Source: Shewanella avicenniae
GTDB lineage: Bacteria > Pseudomonadota > Gammaproteobacteria > Enterobacterales > Shewanellaceae
Direction: 5' to 3'
Length of the DNA stretch: 64,000 nucleotides
Assembly: GCF_017354945.1 (NCBI RefSeq)
Contig: NZ_CP071503.1
Coordinates: 310,001 to 374,000, forward strand
Position numbers and translations under genes: made by a program. Under the pieces are notes generated by a model. It searched no databases and was not told the origin of the DNA. It saw only the letters and a list, made by a program, of their open reading frames with translations. Positions 10,369-18,386 of the stretch are shown here, piece by piece; position 1 is the first letter of the stretch; the number at the start of each line of letters is the position of its first letter.

Positions 10369-11108
10369 TTTGCTCCCTCAGCCAATGCCAGATCTCTAAC
10401 CCATGGACGCATACCATTACGGGCTAAGATTTCAGCGCGGAAACGAATCAAACTTAACGCGCCAATCATGACGCCAAAGCCAAGAATGTTAATCACTAAT
10501 GGCACTAACATATCCGGCGGCATGGCCGTTTTACCGGTCATCTTGATTGAGCCTTGATGCAGCGAATTCCACCAATCAACTGAATATTTGATAATTGGAA
10601 TATTAATAACACCTACTATAGATAAAATACCAGCAGCGCGTGAGGCTAAAACCTTATCTTCGAACGAAGCATAGAGCGAGATCACACCTAGGTAGAGAAA
10701 TAGCAGTACTAACTCAGATGTTAGGCGTGCATCCCACACCCACCAAGTGCCCCACATTGGCTTGCCCCAGGTAGAGCCAGTAACCAACGCAATGAAGGTA
10801 ATCACTGCACCAACGGGCGCAATCGACGCTGCCATCCAGTCGGCTAATTTGATTTGCCACACCAAACCAATAAACGCCGCGATCGCCATGCCTACATAAG
10901 CTGACATTGACATAGACGCTGCTGGTACGTGCACAAAGATGATGCGATAACTATCACCTTGCTGATAATCGGTAGGTGAAAATACCATGCCCCAAGTTGT
11001 GCCAGTTAACAGCATAAGGATGGCAAGAATAGACAGCCAAGGAATAAATTTCCCTGCTAACCGATAAGCCCGTTGCGGCTCAGCATAAGGATGCAACCAT
11101 TTCCACAT
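10365..11108 (-). CDS. ccmC: Haem exporter/chaperone-loading protein CcmC
   Basis: 247 residues with six membrane segments. The WWD-type haem-handling motif is visible as GTWWVWDARLTSELVLL, flanked by two periplasmic histidines (FVHVPAA and near SLHQG). CcmC delivers haem to CcmE on the periplasmic face. It starts 2 bp after the ccmB stop. Length and motifs match the family. Confidence 0.95.
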   Translation of the reverse strand: MWKWLHPYAEPQRAYRLAGKFIPWLSILAILMLLTGTTWGMVFSPTDYQQGDSYRIIFVHVPAASMSMSAYVGMAIAAFIGLVWQIKLADWMAASIAPVGAVITFIALVTGSTWGKPMWGTWWVWDARLTSELVLLFLYLGVISLYASFEDKVLASRAAGILSIVGVINIPIIKYSVDWWNSLHQGSIKMTGKTAMPPDMLVPLVINILGFGVMIGALSLIRFRAEILARNGMRPWVRDLALAEGAK

Positions 11109-11109
11109 A

Positions 11110-11796
11110 TTAGTTAGTACTCACACGTAAAGAGGCACCAATTGCAAACGGTGCCAACACCAAAGAACCGACCAGTAGCGCAGCGATAATTGCCAACTGA
11201 CCATCGTAAGGCTGATTCGACGCAGCAAATTCAATCGCACCAGTAGCGAAAATCAACACTGGAATATAAAGCGGCAGGATCAACAAACTCAGCAATACGC
11301 CGCCTTTGCGTAATCCCACGGTTAATGCCACCCCAATTGCACCCAATAAACTCAAAATGGGGGTACCGAGCAGCAGGGTTTGGATCAGCGCAGGATAGGC
11401 ACTGTCTTCCATGTGCAGCAGCACCGCCAATAAAGGGGCAATGATAATCAGCGGTAAACCGGTTAACAGCCAATGTGCCAGCACCTTAGCTAACACCAGC
11501 AGCTGCAGCGGCTGCGGGCTAAGCAGCATTTGCTCTAGGCTGCCATCGTTATAATCGGCCTTAAATAGACGTTCAAGGGAGAGCATTGACGCTAACAGCG
11601 CCGCTACCCAAATCACCCCAGGTGCAACGCGGCTGAGGATTTTCGCCTCGGAGCCAATCCCCAGCGGGAATAGCGTTACTACGATGATAAAAAACAGCAA
11701 TGGGTTAAAGATGTCGCCGCGATGACGCACGGCAATTTTTAAATCCCGCATGAGCAGGGTTAGGAATGCCTGGGTAAAACTGATGCCTCTTTTCAT
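11110..11796 (-). CDS. ccmB: Haem exporter permease CcmB
   Basis: 228 residues with six hydrophobic spans and the ABC-2-like wording PLLFFIIVVTLFPLGIG near the N-terminus, plus GTPILSLLGAIGVALTVGLR in the middle. It is the membrane partner of the CcmA ATPase in the complex that frees holo-CcmE from CcmC. It lies 12 bp downstream of ccmA. Confidence 0.95.
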   Translation of the reverse strand: MKRGISFTQAFLTLLMRDLKIAVRHRGDIFNPLLFFIIVVTLFPLGIGSEAKILSRVAPGVIWVAALLASMLSLERLFKADYNDGSLEQMLLSPQPLQLLVLAKVLAHWLLTGLPLIIIAPLLAVLLHMEDSAYPALIQTLLLGTPILSLLGAIGVALTVGLRKGGVLLSLLILPLYIPVLIFATGAIEFAASNQPYDGQLAIIAALLVGSLVLAPFAIGASLRVSTN

Positions 11797-11808
11797 TCGT
11801 TCCCTGCT

Positions 11809-12456
11809 CTATACAAACCGATATTCCAAGCGGATTTTGCGTAACCGCTCTTCTGAAATAATGCCCATATCTTGGTGCGTGGTGACGATGACACAGCCAC
11901 CATTATCGGCATGTTGCAAAAATAACTGTTCCAATTCGGCCACGCCGCGCTTATCGATAGCGGTAAAGGGCTCATCGAGGATCCAGATCCGGCTATTGGT
12001 ATGCCACAGCCTTGCCAACGCCGTGCGACGATGCTGACCTGCAGACAAATGACCTGCTAACGCGTCCTCAAAACCGGTTAAATTGACGTTGCTGAGAATA
12101 TCGCGCGCATCAAACTGGTCGTAACCGCTCACTCGTAGATTAAAGTAGAGGTTTTCTTCCGCAGTTAGTTCACTTTTTACGCCAGCTAAATGACCGAGAT
12201 ACAACAGATCTTCATTGAACTCATCACGACAGCGAGTGATCGCCTCATCGAGATAAAGCACCTCACCCGCATATGGACGGGACAGCCCTGCAAGAATACG
12301 CAATAAGCTGGTTTTACCGGCACCGTTCGGTCCTTCGATTTGTACTATGTCACCGCTGTTAATGGTAAAGCTCAGTTCATCAAACAGAATTCGCTCTTCA
12401 CGAATACAGGTGAGACCACTGGCTGACAGCAATGCTATGGAGTCTTGTTTTGTCAC
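11809..12456 (-). CDS. ccmA: Haem exporter ATPase CcmA
   Basis: 215 residues. Walker A is GPNGAGKTS (residues 42-50), the ABC signature is LSAGQHRR, and Walker B is IWILDEPF followed by the H-loop TTHQD. It powers haem release in system I cytochrome c maturation. First gene of ccmABCDE, transcribed away from the cytochrome c5 gene. The partner genes ccmF, ccmG, ccmH and ccmI are not in this window. Confidence 0.95.
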   Translation of the reverse strand: MTKQDSIALLSASGLTCIREERILFDELSFTINSGDIVQIEGPNGAGKTSLLRILAGLSRPYAGEVLYLDEAITRCRDEFNEDLLYLGHLAGVKSELTAEENLYFNLRVSGYDQFDARDILSNVNLTGFEDALAGHLSAGQHRRTALARLWHTNSRIWILDEPFTAIDKRGVAELEQLFLQHADNGGCVIVTTHQDMGIISEERLRKIRLEYRFV

Positions 12457-12777
12457 TTAACCCTCGATAAAACACGCACTTTAGGAAACGCGATAATCCT
12501 AACATAAAGCTATTTTGCCGTTTACAAATATGGCCAACGAAGTTTCAGCAATGCGATGTGCTTCCAATAAAAAATAACTTTTCTGAACTTATTGTTAAGT
12601 TAATCATACATTAGACTCTTCTTTATCTTTAGATGGTAAGTGATAGCAGCATGAGAGCTGGCTCACAAAAAGATGTGTTGTCATGCGGAATTGTTGTACG
12701 CTAAAGCGGCAATGGAAGCGTTCTACACAATTTACTGTGTAGGTAAGCTATGTGAACTCAAGCTAGGAATAACAGTA
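12457..12777. other. Divergent intergenic region, ccmA / cytochrome c5
   Basis: 321 bp without a credible gene, A+T-rich in the middle, and must hold the promoters for both directions. A 7-bp perfect stem CTACACA / TGTGTAG with a 6-base loop lies at 12723-12742, in the likely 5' leader of the cytochrome gene. I could not assign a CRP or FNR site with confidence. Confidence 0.5.
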
Positions 12778-13080
12778 ATGAAAAAGATGTGCGTGATAGC
12801 CGTCGTCGCGGCCAGTTTATTCTCTCTCTCAAGTTACGCTGCCGACGGTCAGGCGGTGTACAACAAATCTTGTATGTTCTGCCATGCCAGTGGCGTTGGT
12901 GGCGCACCACGTGCCCATGACGAAGCTGCCTGGAAATCGCTGATGGACAAAGGTATGCCCGCGTTGCTCAAATCAGTAAAAGAAGGCAAAGGTAATATGC
13001 CGGCCAACGCCATGTGCAGCAGCTGCAGCGAAGACGACTTTAAAGCATCTATCGACTTTATGGCGAAAAAGAAAAGCTGA
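12778..13080 (+). CDS. scyA: Periplasmic monohaem cytochrome c5, ScyA-like
   Basis: The ATG at 12778 was chosen because it gives a proper signal peptide (MKKMCVIAVVAASLFSLSSY, cut near ADG) and a 100-residue precursor. One haem site CMFCH is present. A methionine in GNMPANAM can be the axial ligand, followed by the CSSC pair that marks the c5 class. ScyA shuttles electrons in the periplasm to diheme peroxidase and cbb3 oxidase in Shewanella (family knowledge). Its place next to ccmA matches what I recall of Shewanella oneidensis. Confidence 0.9.
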   Translation: MKKMCVIAVVAASLFSLSSYAADGQAVYNKSCMFCHASGVGGAPRAHDEAAWKSLMDKGMPALLKSVKEGKGNMPANAMCSSCSEDDFKASIDFMAKKKS

Positions 13081-13110
13081 TCTTTTTGATGGAGTGATGC
13101 TCATAAAGAC

Positions 13111-13138
13111 AAAAACCGGCCAAGTGCCGGTTTTTGTT
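13111..13138. terminator. Bidirectional terminator after cytochrome c5
   Basis: Arms AAAAACCGGC and GCCGGTTTTT enclose a 5-base loop, with T runs in both directions. Before the island inserted, this hairpin would have lain between convergent scyA and yicC and could have served both. Confidence 0.88.
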
Positions 13139-13175
13139 TGGGAGCTCTCAATTAGCGGAGTAAAGAGGGAAAATT

Positions 13176-13196
13176 ACTCAACGTTTTGGATCTTCT
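13176..13196. repeat. Island left attachment site (copy of the yicC 3' end)
   Basis: The 13-bp core ACGTTTTGGATCT at 13180-13192 is identical to the core inside the yicC 3' end at 33580-33592. Over 21 bp the two copies differ at only two positions. Confidence 0.85.
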
Positions 13197-13265
13197 TGTT
13201 GGATTTTTTATTTAAATTAAAATAATTCAGTTAGTTACGCTTTGTTGTGAAAGCGGTTTATAGGA

Positions 13266-13286
13266 TTAGTAACCATTTTAGTAACC
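13266..13286. repeat. Tandem integrase arm-type boxes, left end
   Basis: On the minus strand, two GGTTACTAA boxes lie 12 bp apart, about 75-105 bp inside the left core. The same pair, spacing and orientation occurs inside the right end (33445-33464). Such paired short boxes flanking a core are what tyrosine integrases bind with their N-terminal domain. The role is inferred from position and repetition. Confidence 0.65.
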
Positions 13287-13559
13287 GTTTGGTGATGGTC
13301 TAGGCTCTTCACTATTCAAATCAACCGACGATAAGTATGCCGCTGTGTTGATTCCTTCTTTTTGACAACTAAGGTACTGTCATCAATAAACACGCTCGGT
13401 TCTGCTTCCAATTGTACAAACTAAGCAGAAATAATACCGACGTTGTTTCTCAAAATATTAGCTCTATCTTTGCCAAGCTGTAGCTATCTGATACTGTTGA
13501 GCCATTAAAATCAAGTCCATTAGTAGTTTAGGGTGTTTGTTAACGTTCACCACTAACAT
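13278..13559 (-). pseudogene. Decayed small gene, two frameshifts and an internal stop
   Basis: Reading the minus strand gives three protein-like pieces in different frames. From an ATG at 13559 comes VNVNKHPKLLMDLILM. After a frameshift come FVQLEAEPSV and IDDSTLVVKK, with a TAG just ahead of them. After a second shift comes INTAAYLSSVDLN, ending in NGY and a TAA at 13278. Together they would make a protein of about 95 residues. I recall the tail wording as common in gammaproteobacterial islands but cannot name the family. The last codons lie in the arm-box repeat. The rest of 13287-13600 holds only the leader of hsdR. Confidence 0.6.
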
Positions 13560-13600
13560 AAAAAATGGACCGTTTTAGCTGAAACGGAGATTCAGGGCTG

Positions 13601-16600
13601 ATGGCATCATCTAATGAACCCTCAAATTTTGGTTTTCTTGTCGAGCACGACCAACTGTTCGTTGATCTAGCCAATGCGGCTGAAGCTGCATTTTCTAGCG
13701 ACCCTAATACTACGTTGCTAAAACTCCGTCAATTAGGTGAAGCAATGGCGCAGCACATTGCTGTTCTTGCTGGTATTGAGTTTGATGAAAAAACAAAGCA
13801 GGCAGATTTACTCTACCGTATTAATCGTGACCTAAAACTCGAACCTATGGTGCGAGAGCTATTTCATACGTTACGTATTGAAGGAAACATAGCAAACCAC
13901 CAGTTTCGCACTAAGCATAAAGAAGCGATAAATGGCCTCATTGTCGCCAGAAAACTAGCGATTTGGTTTCATCAAACGTTCAGTAAAAGTAGTAAGGCAT
14001 TCAAGCCCGGTCCCTTCATTCCTCCTAAAGATCCAAGTACAGAACTTTTCGCCCTTCAAGCTGAAATCGATGGGCTAAAGGCTCAGTTACAAAATGCGAA
14101 TATTGAGCTTGATTCTAGTCAGCAGCTAAATGAGCTGATTCAGAAAGAAAAAGACGACTATGAAGCATTGGCTTTGGCAATGGATGAAGAGTCTAAAGCG
14201 CTGGCACTGCAAGCTGCAAAGCATGAACAAGAGCTTGAGCAAGTTAGACAAGATTATGAAGCTAAGTTAAAAGCCCACCAGCAGCACACTAAACAACAAA
14301 ACGAGCAAGCGCAGCGCTCTCAGCGTAACAAGATCAGTCGCAAAGCATTTCAGGCCAGTAAAACCATTGTTGTCGATGAGCAGCTAACTCGAATATTAAT
14401 AGACCAACAATTAAATGATGCCGGTTGGAAAGCCAATACTGAGGTAATGTGCTACTCCGCAAACGTACGCCCAGAAAAAGGCGTAAACAAGGCGATTGCT
14501 GAGTGGCCAACGTCTACGGGTAATGCAGATTACGTATTGTTTGCAGGCCTTACCCCTATTGCCGTGGTTGAGGCAAAAAGAGAAAACATCAATGTTGCAG
14601 GTAAAATATCCCAAGCGGAAAGATATAGTCGAGGCTTCAAATTAGCGGGCAACTTTGAGTGTCCATGGGAGTTAGCAGGCAGAAGCGTTGCATGGGCAGA
14701 TGAACAAGAAGGGCACTATAAGATTCCATTTGTTTATTCTTGTAATGGCCGACCTTATGTTCCCCAACTCGCAGAGCAATGCGGAACATGGTTTAGAGAT
14801 GTTCGTGACCCTAGTAATTTAAAGCGCGCTTTACCTTCATTTCATACCCCGAGTGGTTTATTAGATCTGCTCAATCGAAGCAAAGAAGCAGCGCAAGCCA
14901 AGCTACAAAAAGAGCCGTTTGGCTACCTTAAACTTCGTGACTACCAAGAAAAGGCGATTCAAAAAGTAGAAACCGTTCTTAGCCAAAATGTGCGCTCTGC
15001 GCTACTCGCTATGGCAACCGGTACAGGCAAAACCCGAACTATTATCGGGTTAATCTATCGCTTTCTTAAAGCGGAACGTTTCAAGCGCATACTATTCTTG
15101 GTGGATCGTTTTGCACTTGGCGACCAAGCTTCAAACGATTTTAAAGAGGTTCCGCTAGAGCAAAACCTCTCACTCTCTGGCATCTATAATATTGCCGAGT
15201 TAGGCGATATGGCCTCAGAGGCAGAAACGCGCATTCAGGTTTCAACTGTGCAGGCCATGGTGAAGCGTGTCTTTATGAACGATAACCCGCCACCGCTGGA
15301 TCAATTTGATTGCATTATCGTCGATGAGGCTCACCGCGGTTATACACTCGACCAAGAGATGACCGAAGGGGAAATCGCCACCCGCGATGCTTCACAATAT
15401 CTTTCGAGCTATCGACGCGTGTTAGATTATTTTGATGCCGTAAAAATTGCCTTAACCGCCACACCAGCCAAACATACGTCTGAGATTTTCGGTAAACCGG
15501 TTTACACCTACTCATACCGTGAAGCAGTCGCTGAAGATTGGCTTATTGATCATGAGCCGCCAATTCGTTACGAAACACTGTTGACTCAAAAAGGCATTTC
15601 ATTCGCTAAGGGTGAAACCGTTAGTTCCATTAATACACAAACAGGTGAGATCGAGTCTTCTGAACTGGAAGATGAACTCAATTTTGAGGTGGATGCGTTT
15701 AACCGGCGTGTCATCAATGAGCCGTTTAACAAAGTTATTTGCGAAGAATTGGTCAAAGAACTCGACCCGTTTGGTGATGAAAAGACGCTGATTTTTTGTG
15801 CCACAGACCTGCATGCTGACATGGTAAAGCGTCTGTTAGATGAAGCGTTTAAAGATATGTATAACGGCAAATATAACCAAGCTGCCGTTGCTAAAATCAC
15901 CGGCGAAAGCGATAAAGTTAACCAACTCATTAGGCAGTACAAAAACGAGCGCTACCCCAATATCGCCATAACTGTCGATCTGCTCACAACCGGTATTGAT
16001 GTGCCTAAGATTTGTAACCTCGTATTTATGCGTCGTGTCAAATCGCGCATTTTGTATGAGCAAATGATAGGTCGCGCGACTCGTCGCTGTGACGAAATCG
16101 GTAAAACCGTTTTTCGTATTTACGATCCCGTTGATATCTACGCTGCATTAAGCGAGGTCAACACCATGAAGCCCCTAGTGAAAGACCCGAATATCTCCAT
16201 TGAACAATTGTTCGAAGAACTGACAAACCCTGAATCATTAGACCAAGCACTTAATGCGCCCGGTGAACAACAAGGTGAAACGCAAGCGGATGTCGTTTTG
16301 AGCCAACTGGGTCAAAAAGTCATGCGCATTCTACGTAAAGCGGAAAAGAAAGCGGAAGCCAAACCCGAGTTAAAGCAAAAGCTGAACGAACTCCAAGATT
16401 TGTGGGGTGTAGAGCCTAAAAACTTACATACACATCTTCGTAAACTCGGGCCAAAAGAGGCTTCAGTGTTCATCAATCAGCATGCGGGGTTACTGAAGCA
16501 ATTAGCAGAGGTTAAGCAGTTGCTAGGCACCGAGTATCAGCCAATTATCTCTGAACATGACGACGAGTTAAAAGAACGCACTCAAAGCTATGGCGCCCAC

Positions 16601-17104
16601 CAGCGGCCTGAAGATTACCTGCAAAGCTTTAAAGAATTCATTGATCAGCAAATTAACCTCAGTACAGCATTAGCGGTTGTGGTAAATCGCCCCCGTGACT
16701 TAACCCGTGAACAGCTAAAAGAGATCAAAATGCTGTTAGATGGGGCAGGTTACTCCGAGGCCACGCTGCAAACCGCAGTGCGTAACCAAAGCAACCAAGA
16801 GATTGCGGCCAGCATTGTAGGGCACATTCGCCGAGCCGCCTTGGGCGAAGCATTAATTCCGTTCGAGCAACGGGTCAATAATGCGATGCAGGCTATTTAT
16901 GCGCTACATCAGTGGACGTCAGTGCAGCGTAAATGGCTCGAGAAGCTCGCCAAGCAACTTAAAAACGAAGTCGTGCTAGACCAGCAATTTATCAATCAGC
17001 GCTTTCGTGATGATGGTGGCGTAAAAGGGGTTAACAAGCGCTTGGATGATCAGCTAGATACGGTATTGGATGAACTTAAATCCCACCTTTGGGAAGCAAG
17101 CTAA
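13601..17104 (+). CDS. hsdR: Type I restriction endonuclease subunit R (HsdR)
   Basis: 1167 residues. An N-terminal region of about 120 residues resembles DUF4145, followed by a long Gln/Glu-rich coiled coil (about 150-250). The PD-(D/E)xK nuclease core is Asp310 then E324-x-K326 (VVEAKR). The SF2 translocase has Walker A ATGTGKT at 472-478 and DEAH at 575-578, with helicase motifs TATPA and IGRATRR, and a C-terminal helical region that contacts HsdM. It cuts DNA after translocation when the HsdMS site is unmethylated. It is first in the island's plus-strand block and is separated from hsdM by fic. Confidence 0.94.
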   Translation: MASSNEPSNFGFLVEHDQLFVDLANAAEAAFSSDPNTTLLKLRQLGEAMAQHIAVLAGIEFDEKTKQADLLYRINRDLKLEPMVRELFHTLRIEGNIANHQFRTKHKEAINGLIVARKLAIWFHQTFSKSSKAFKPGPFIPPKDPSTELFALQAEIDGLKAQLQNANIELDSSQQLNELIQKEKDDYEALALAMDEESKALALQAAKHEQELEQVRQDYEAKLKAHQQHTKQQNEQAQRSQRNKISRKAFQASKTIVVDEQLTRILIDQQLNDAGWKANTEVMCYSANVRPEKGVNKAIAEWPTSTGNADYVLFAGLTPIAVVEAKRENINVAGKISQAERYSRGFKLAGNFECPWELAGRSVAWADEQEGHYKIPFVYSCNGRPYVPQLAEQCGTWFRDVRDPSNLKRALPSFHTPSGLLDLLNRSKEAAQAKLQKEPFGYLKLRDYQEKAIQKVETVLSQNVRSALLAMATGTGKTRTIIGLIYRFLKAERFKRILFLVDRFALGDQASNDFKEVPLEQNLSLSGIYNIAELGDMASEAETRIQVSTVQAMVKRVFMNDNPPPLDQFDCIIVDEAHRGYTLDQEMTEGEIATRDASQYLSSYRRVLDYFDAVKIALTATPAKHTSEIFGKPVYTYSYREAVAEDWLIDHEPPIRYETLLTQKGISFAKGETVSSINTQTGEIESSELEDELNFEVDAFNRRVINEPFNKVICEELVKELDPFGDEKTLIFCATDLHADMVKRLLDEAFKDMYNGKYNQAAVAKITGESDKVNQLIRQYKNERYPNIAITVDLLTTGIDVPKICNLVFMRRVKSRILYEQMIGRATRRCDEIGKTVFRIYDPVDIYAALSEVNTMKPLVKDPNISIEQLFEELTNPESLDQALNAPGEQQGETQADVVLSQLGQKVMRILRKAEKKAEAKPELKQKLNELQDLWGVEPKNLHTHLRKLGPKEASVFINQHAGLLKQLAEVKQLLGTEYQPIISEHDDELKERTQSYGAHQRPEDYLQSFKEFIDQQINLSTALAVVVNRPRDLTREQLKEIKMLLDGAGYSEATLQTAVRNQSNQEIAASIVGHIRRAALGEALIPFEQRVNNAMQAIYALHQWTSVQRKWLEKLAKQLKNEVVLDQQFINQRFRDDGGVKGVNKRLDDQLDTVLDELKSHLWEAS

Positions 17105-17116
17105 TATGTTGATGAT

Positions 17117-17225
17117 ATCGACACATGCTTATCATGTGTCGATGTTTTAATCTTTTTTCGACATTAAAGTTTGATATGTCGATAGCATCGACATAAACTT
17201 CATTCTAATCACATACGTGTCGAAT
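17117..17225. promoter_or_regulatory. Cluster of TCGACA palindromes upstream of fic
   Basis: Two perfect palindromes share one sequence theme: ATCGACACATG / CATGTGTCGAT (17117-17143, 5-base spacer) and TATGTCGAT / ATCGACATA (17175-17195, 3-base spacer). Single half-sites TCGACA or TGTCGA occur near 17158 and 17217. This repetition at changing spacing fits an operator array for one DNA-binding protein better than a terminator, though the first hairpin is followed by a T-rich stretch and might also end the hsdR transcript. The winged-helix end of the next gene product is a possible ligand. Confidence 0.65.
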
Positions 17226-17243
17226 TTTGTAAGGGATTTAAAC

Positions 17244-18359
17244 ATGACATGGTGTCCTGACCAACCACACAACGCACTGACAGCATTGCCACCAGCGCTT
17301 GAAAGCATTGAGACGCATGCCGTATTCAAAGCCTGTATTCCCGCGCGAGCAGCCCTTGCTGAACTAAAGCAAGCGGGGGAGTTATTACCCAATCAAGGCT
17401 TGCTCATCAATCTTTTGCCTCTGCTTGAAGCAAAGGACAGTTCTGAAATTGAAAACATCGTCACGACTACCGATAAACTGTTTCAGTATTCGCAAGAAGA
17501 CACCGGAGCAGATCCCGCCACTAAAGAAGCACTGCGTTACCGTAGTGCGTTAAACCAAGGCTTTCGCCAGTTGTCGCAGCGCCCATTATGCGTAAGCACT
17601 GCTTTAGAAGTTTGTAGCACGCTTAAAGATAGCGAGATGGAAATTCGCCGCATTCCCGGCACAACCATTAGCAACCAGACGACAGGCGAAGTGATTTACA
17701 CGCCACCAGCAGGAGAGGCGGTGATCCGCGACCTGTTGAGCAATTGGGAAAAGTTCATTCATAGCGAAGATGATATCGACCCGCTGATAAAGATGGCGAT
17801 TGCCCATTATCAGTTTGAAGCAATCCATCCATTTTATGACGGCAATGGCAGAACTGGCCGCATTCTCAATGTACTGTTTTTGATTGAACAGCAATTGCTA
17901 ACATTGCCGATTTTATACCTCAGCCGTTATATCGTGCAGCATAAAGCGGACTACTATCGCCTCCTCAATCAAGTGACCCGCGAAGGCGATTGGCAAGCGT
18001 GGTTGCTGTTTATGTTGAAGGGCGTTGAGCAAATGGCCTACTGGACCTGCGGCAAAATAGCAGCCGTGCGCGAGTTAATGGAATTGACCAGCGAGCATGT
18101 AAGAACCGCTTTGCCCAAGATATACAGCCACGAGCTGGTACAAGTCATTTTTGAGCAACCTTATTGCCGTATCAGTAACTTGGTTGAACGTGACATTGCT
18201 AAACGCCAAACCGCGTCAGTGTATTTAAAACAGTTGGCAGATATCGGCGTGTTAGAAGAACTCACCGTCGGTAAAGAAAAGCTATTTGTGCATCCCAAAC
18301 TAATGCAATTGATGACCCGTGATAGCAACCAAATTACGCCGTACACCATGGCAGAATAA
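17244..18359 (+). CDS. Fic family protein (class II AMP-transferase-like) with C-terminal winged helix
   Basis: The start was set at the ATG at 17244, which has TAAGGGA eight bases upstream, giving 371 residues. An N-terminal inhibitory helix motif S66-x-x-x-E70-N71 (SSEIEN) puts it in the self-inhibited class. The catalytic motif HPFYDGNGRTGR is complete at 195-206, with His195 and the two Arg of the loop. The last about 70 residues look like a winged-helix domain (YCRISNLVERDIAKRQTASV). Fic enzymes transfer AMP from ATP to target hydroxyls. I recall a Shewanella oneidensis Fic of similar build and restriction-operon context. The target here is unknown. Confidence 0.92.
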   Translation: MTWCPDQPHNALTALPPALESIETHAVFKACIPARAALAELKQAGELLPNQGLLINLLPLLEAKDSSEIENIVTTTDKLFQYSQEDTGADPATKEALRYRSALNQGFRQLSQRPLCVSTALEVCSTLKDSEMEIRRIPGTTISNQTTGEVIYTPPAGEAVIRDLLSNWEKFIHSEDDIDPLIKMAIAHYQFEAIHPFYDGNGRTGRILNVLFLIEQQLLTLPILYLSRYIVQHKADYYRLLNQVTREGDWQAWLLFMLKGVEQMAYWTCGKIAAVRELMELTSEHVRTALPKIYSHELVQVIFEQPYCRISNLVERDIAKRQTASVYLKQLADIGVLEELTVGKEKLFVHPKLMQLMTRDSNQITPYTMAE

Positions 18360-18386
18360 GCCACAGCAACAAAATTAGAGAACAAC

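Noticed and set aside
12723..12742. CRP site before the cytochrome c5 gene
   Set aside because: The TGTG words are arranged as a hairpin with a 6-base loop and do not fit the CRP half-site order.
17117..17143. Terminator of hsdR
   Set aside because: The hairpin is strong and followed by a T-rich stretch, but the same palindrome sequence recurs at 17175-17195 with no T run, so I listed it as operator-like. A dual role remains possible.
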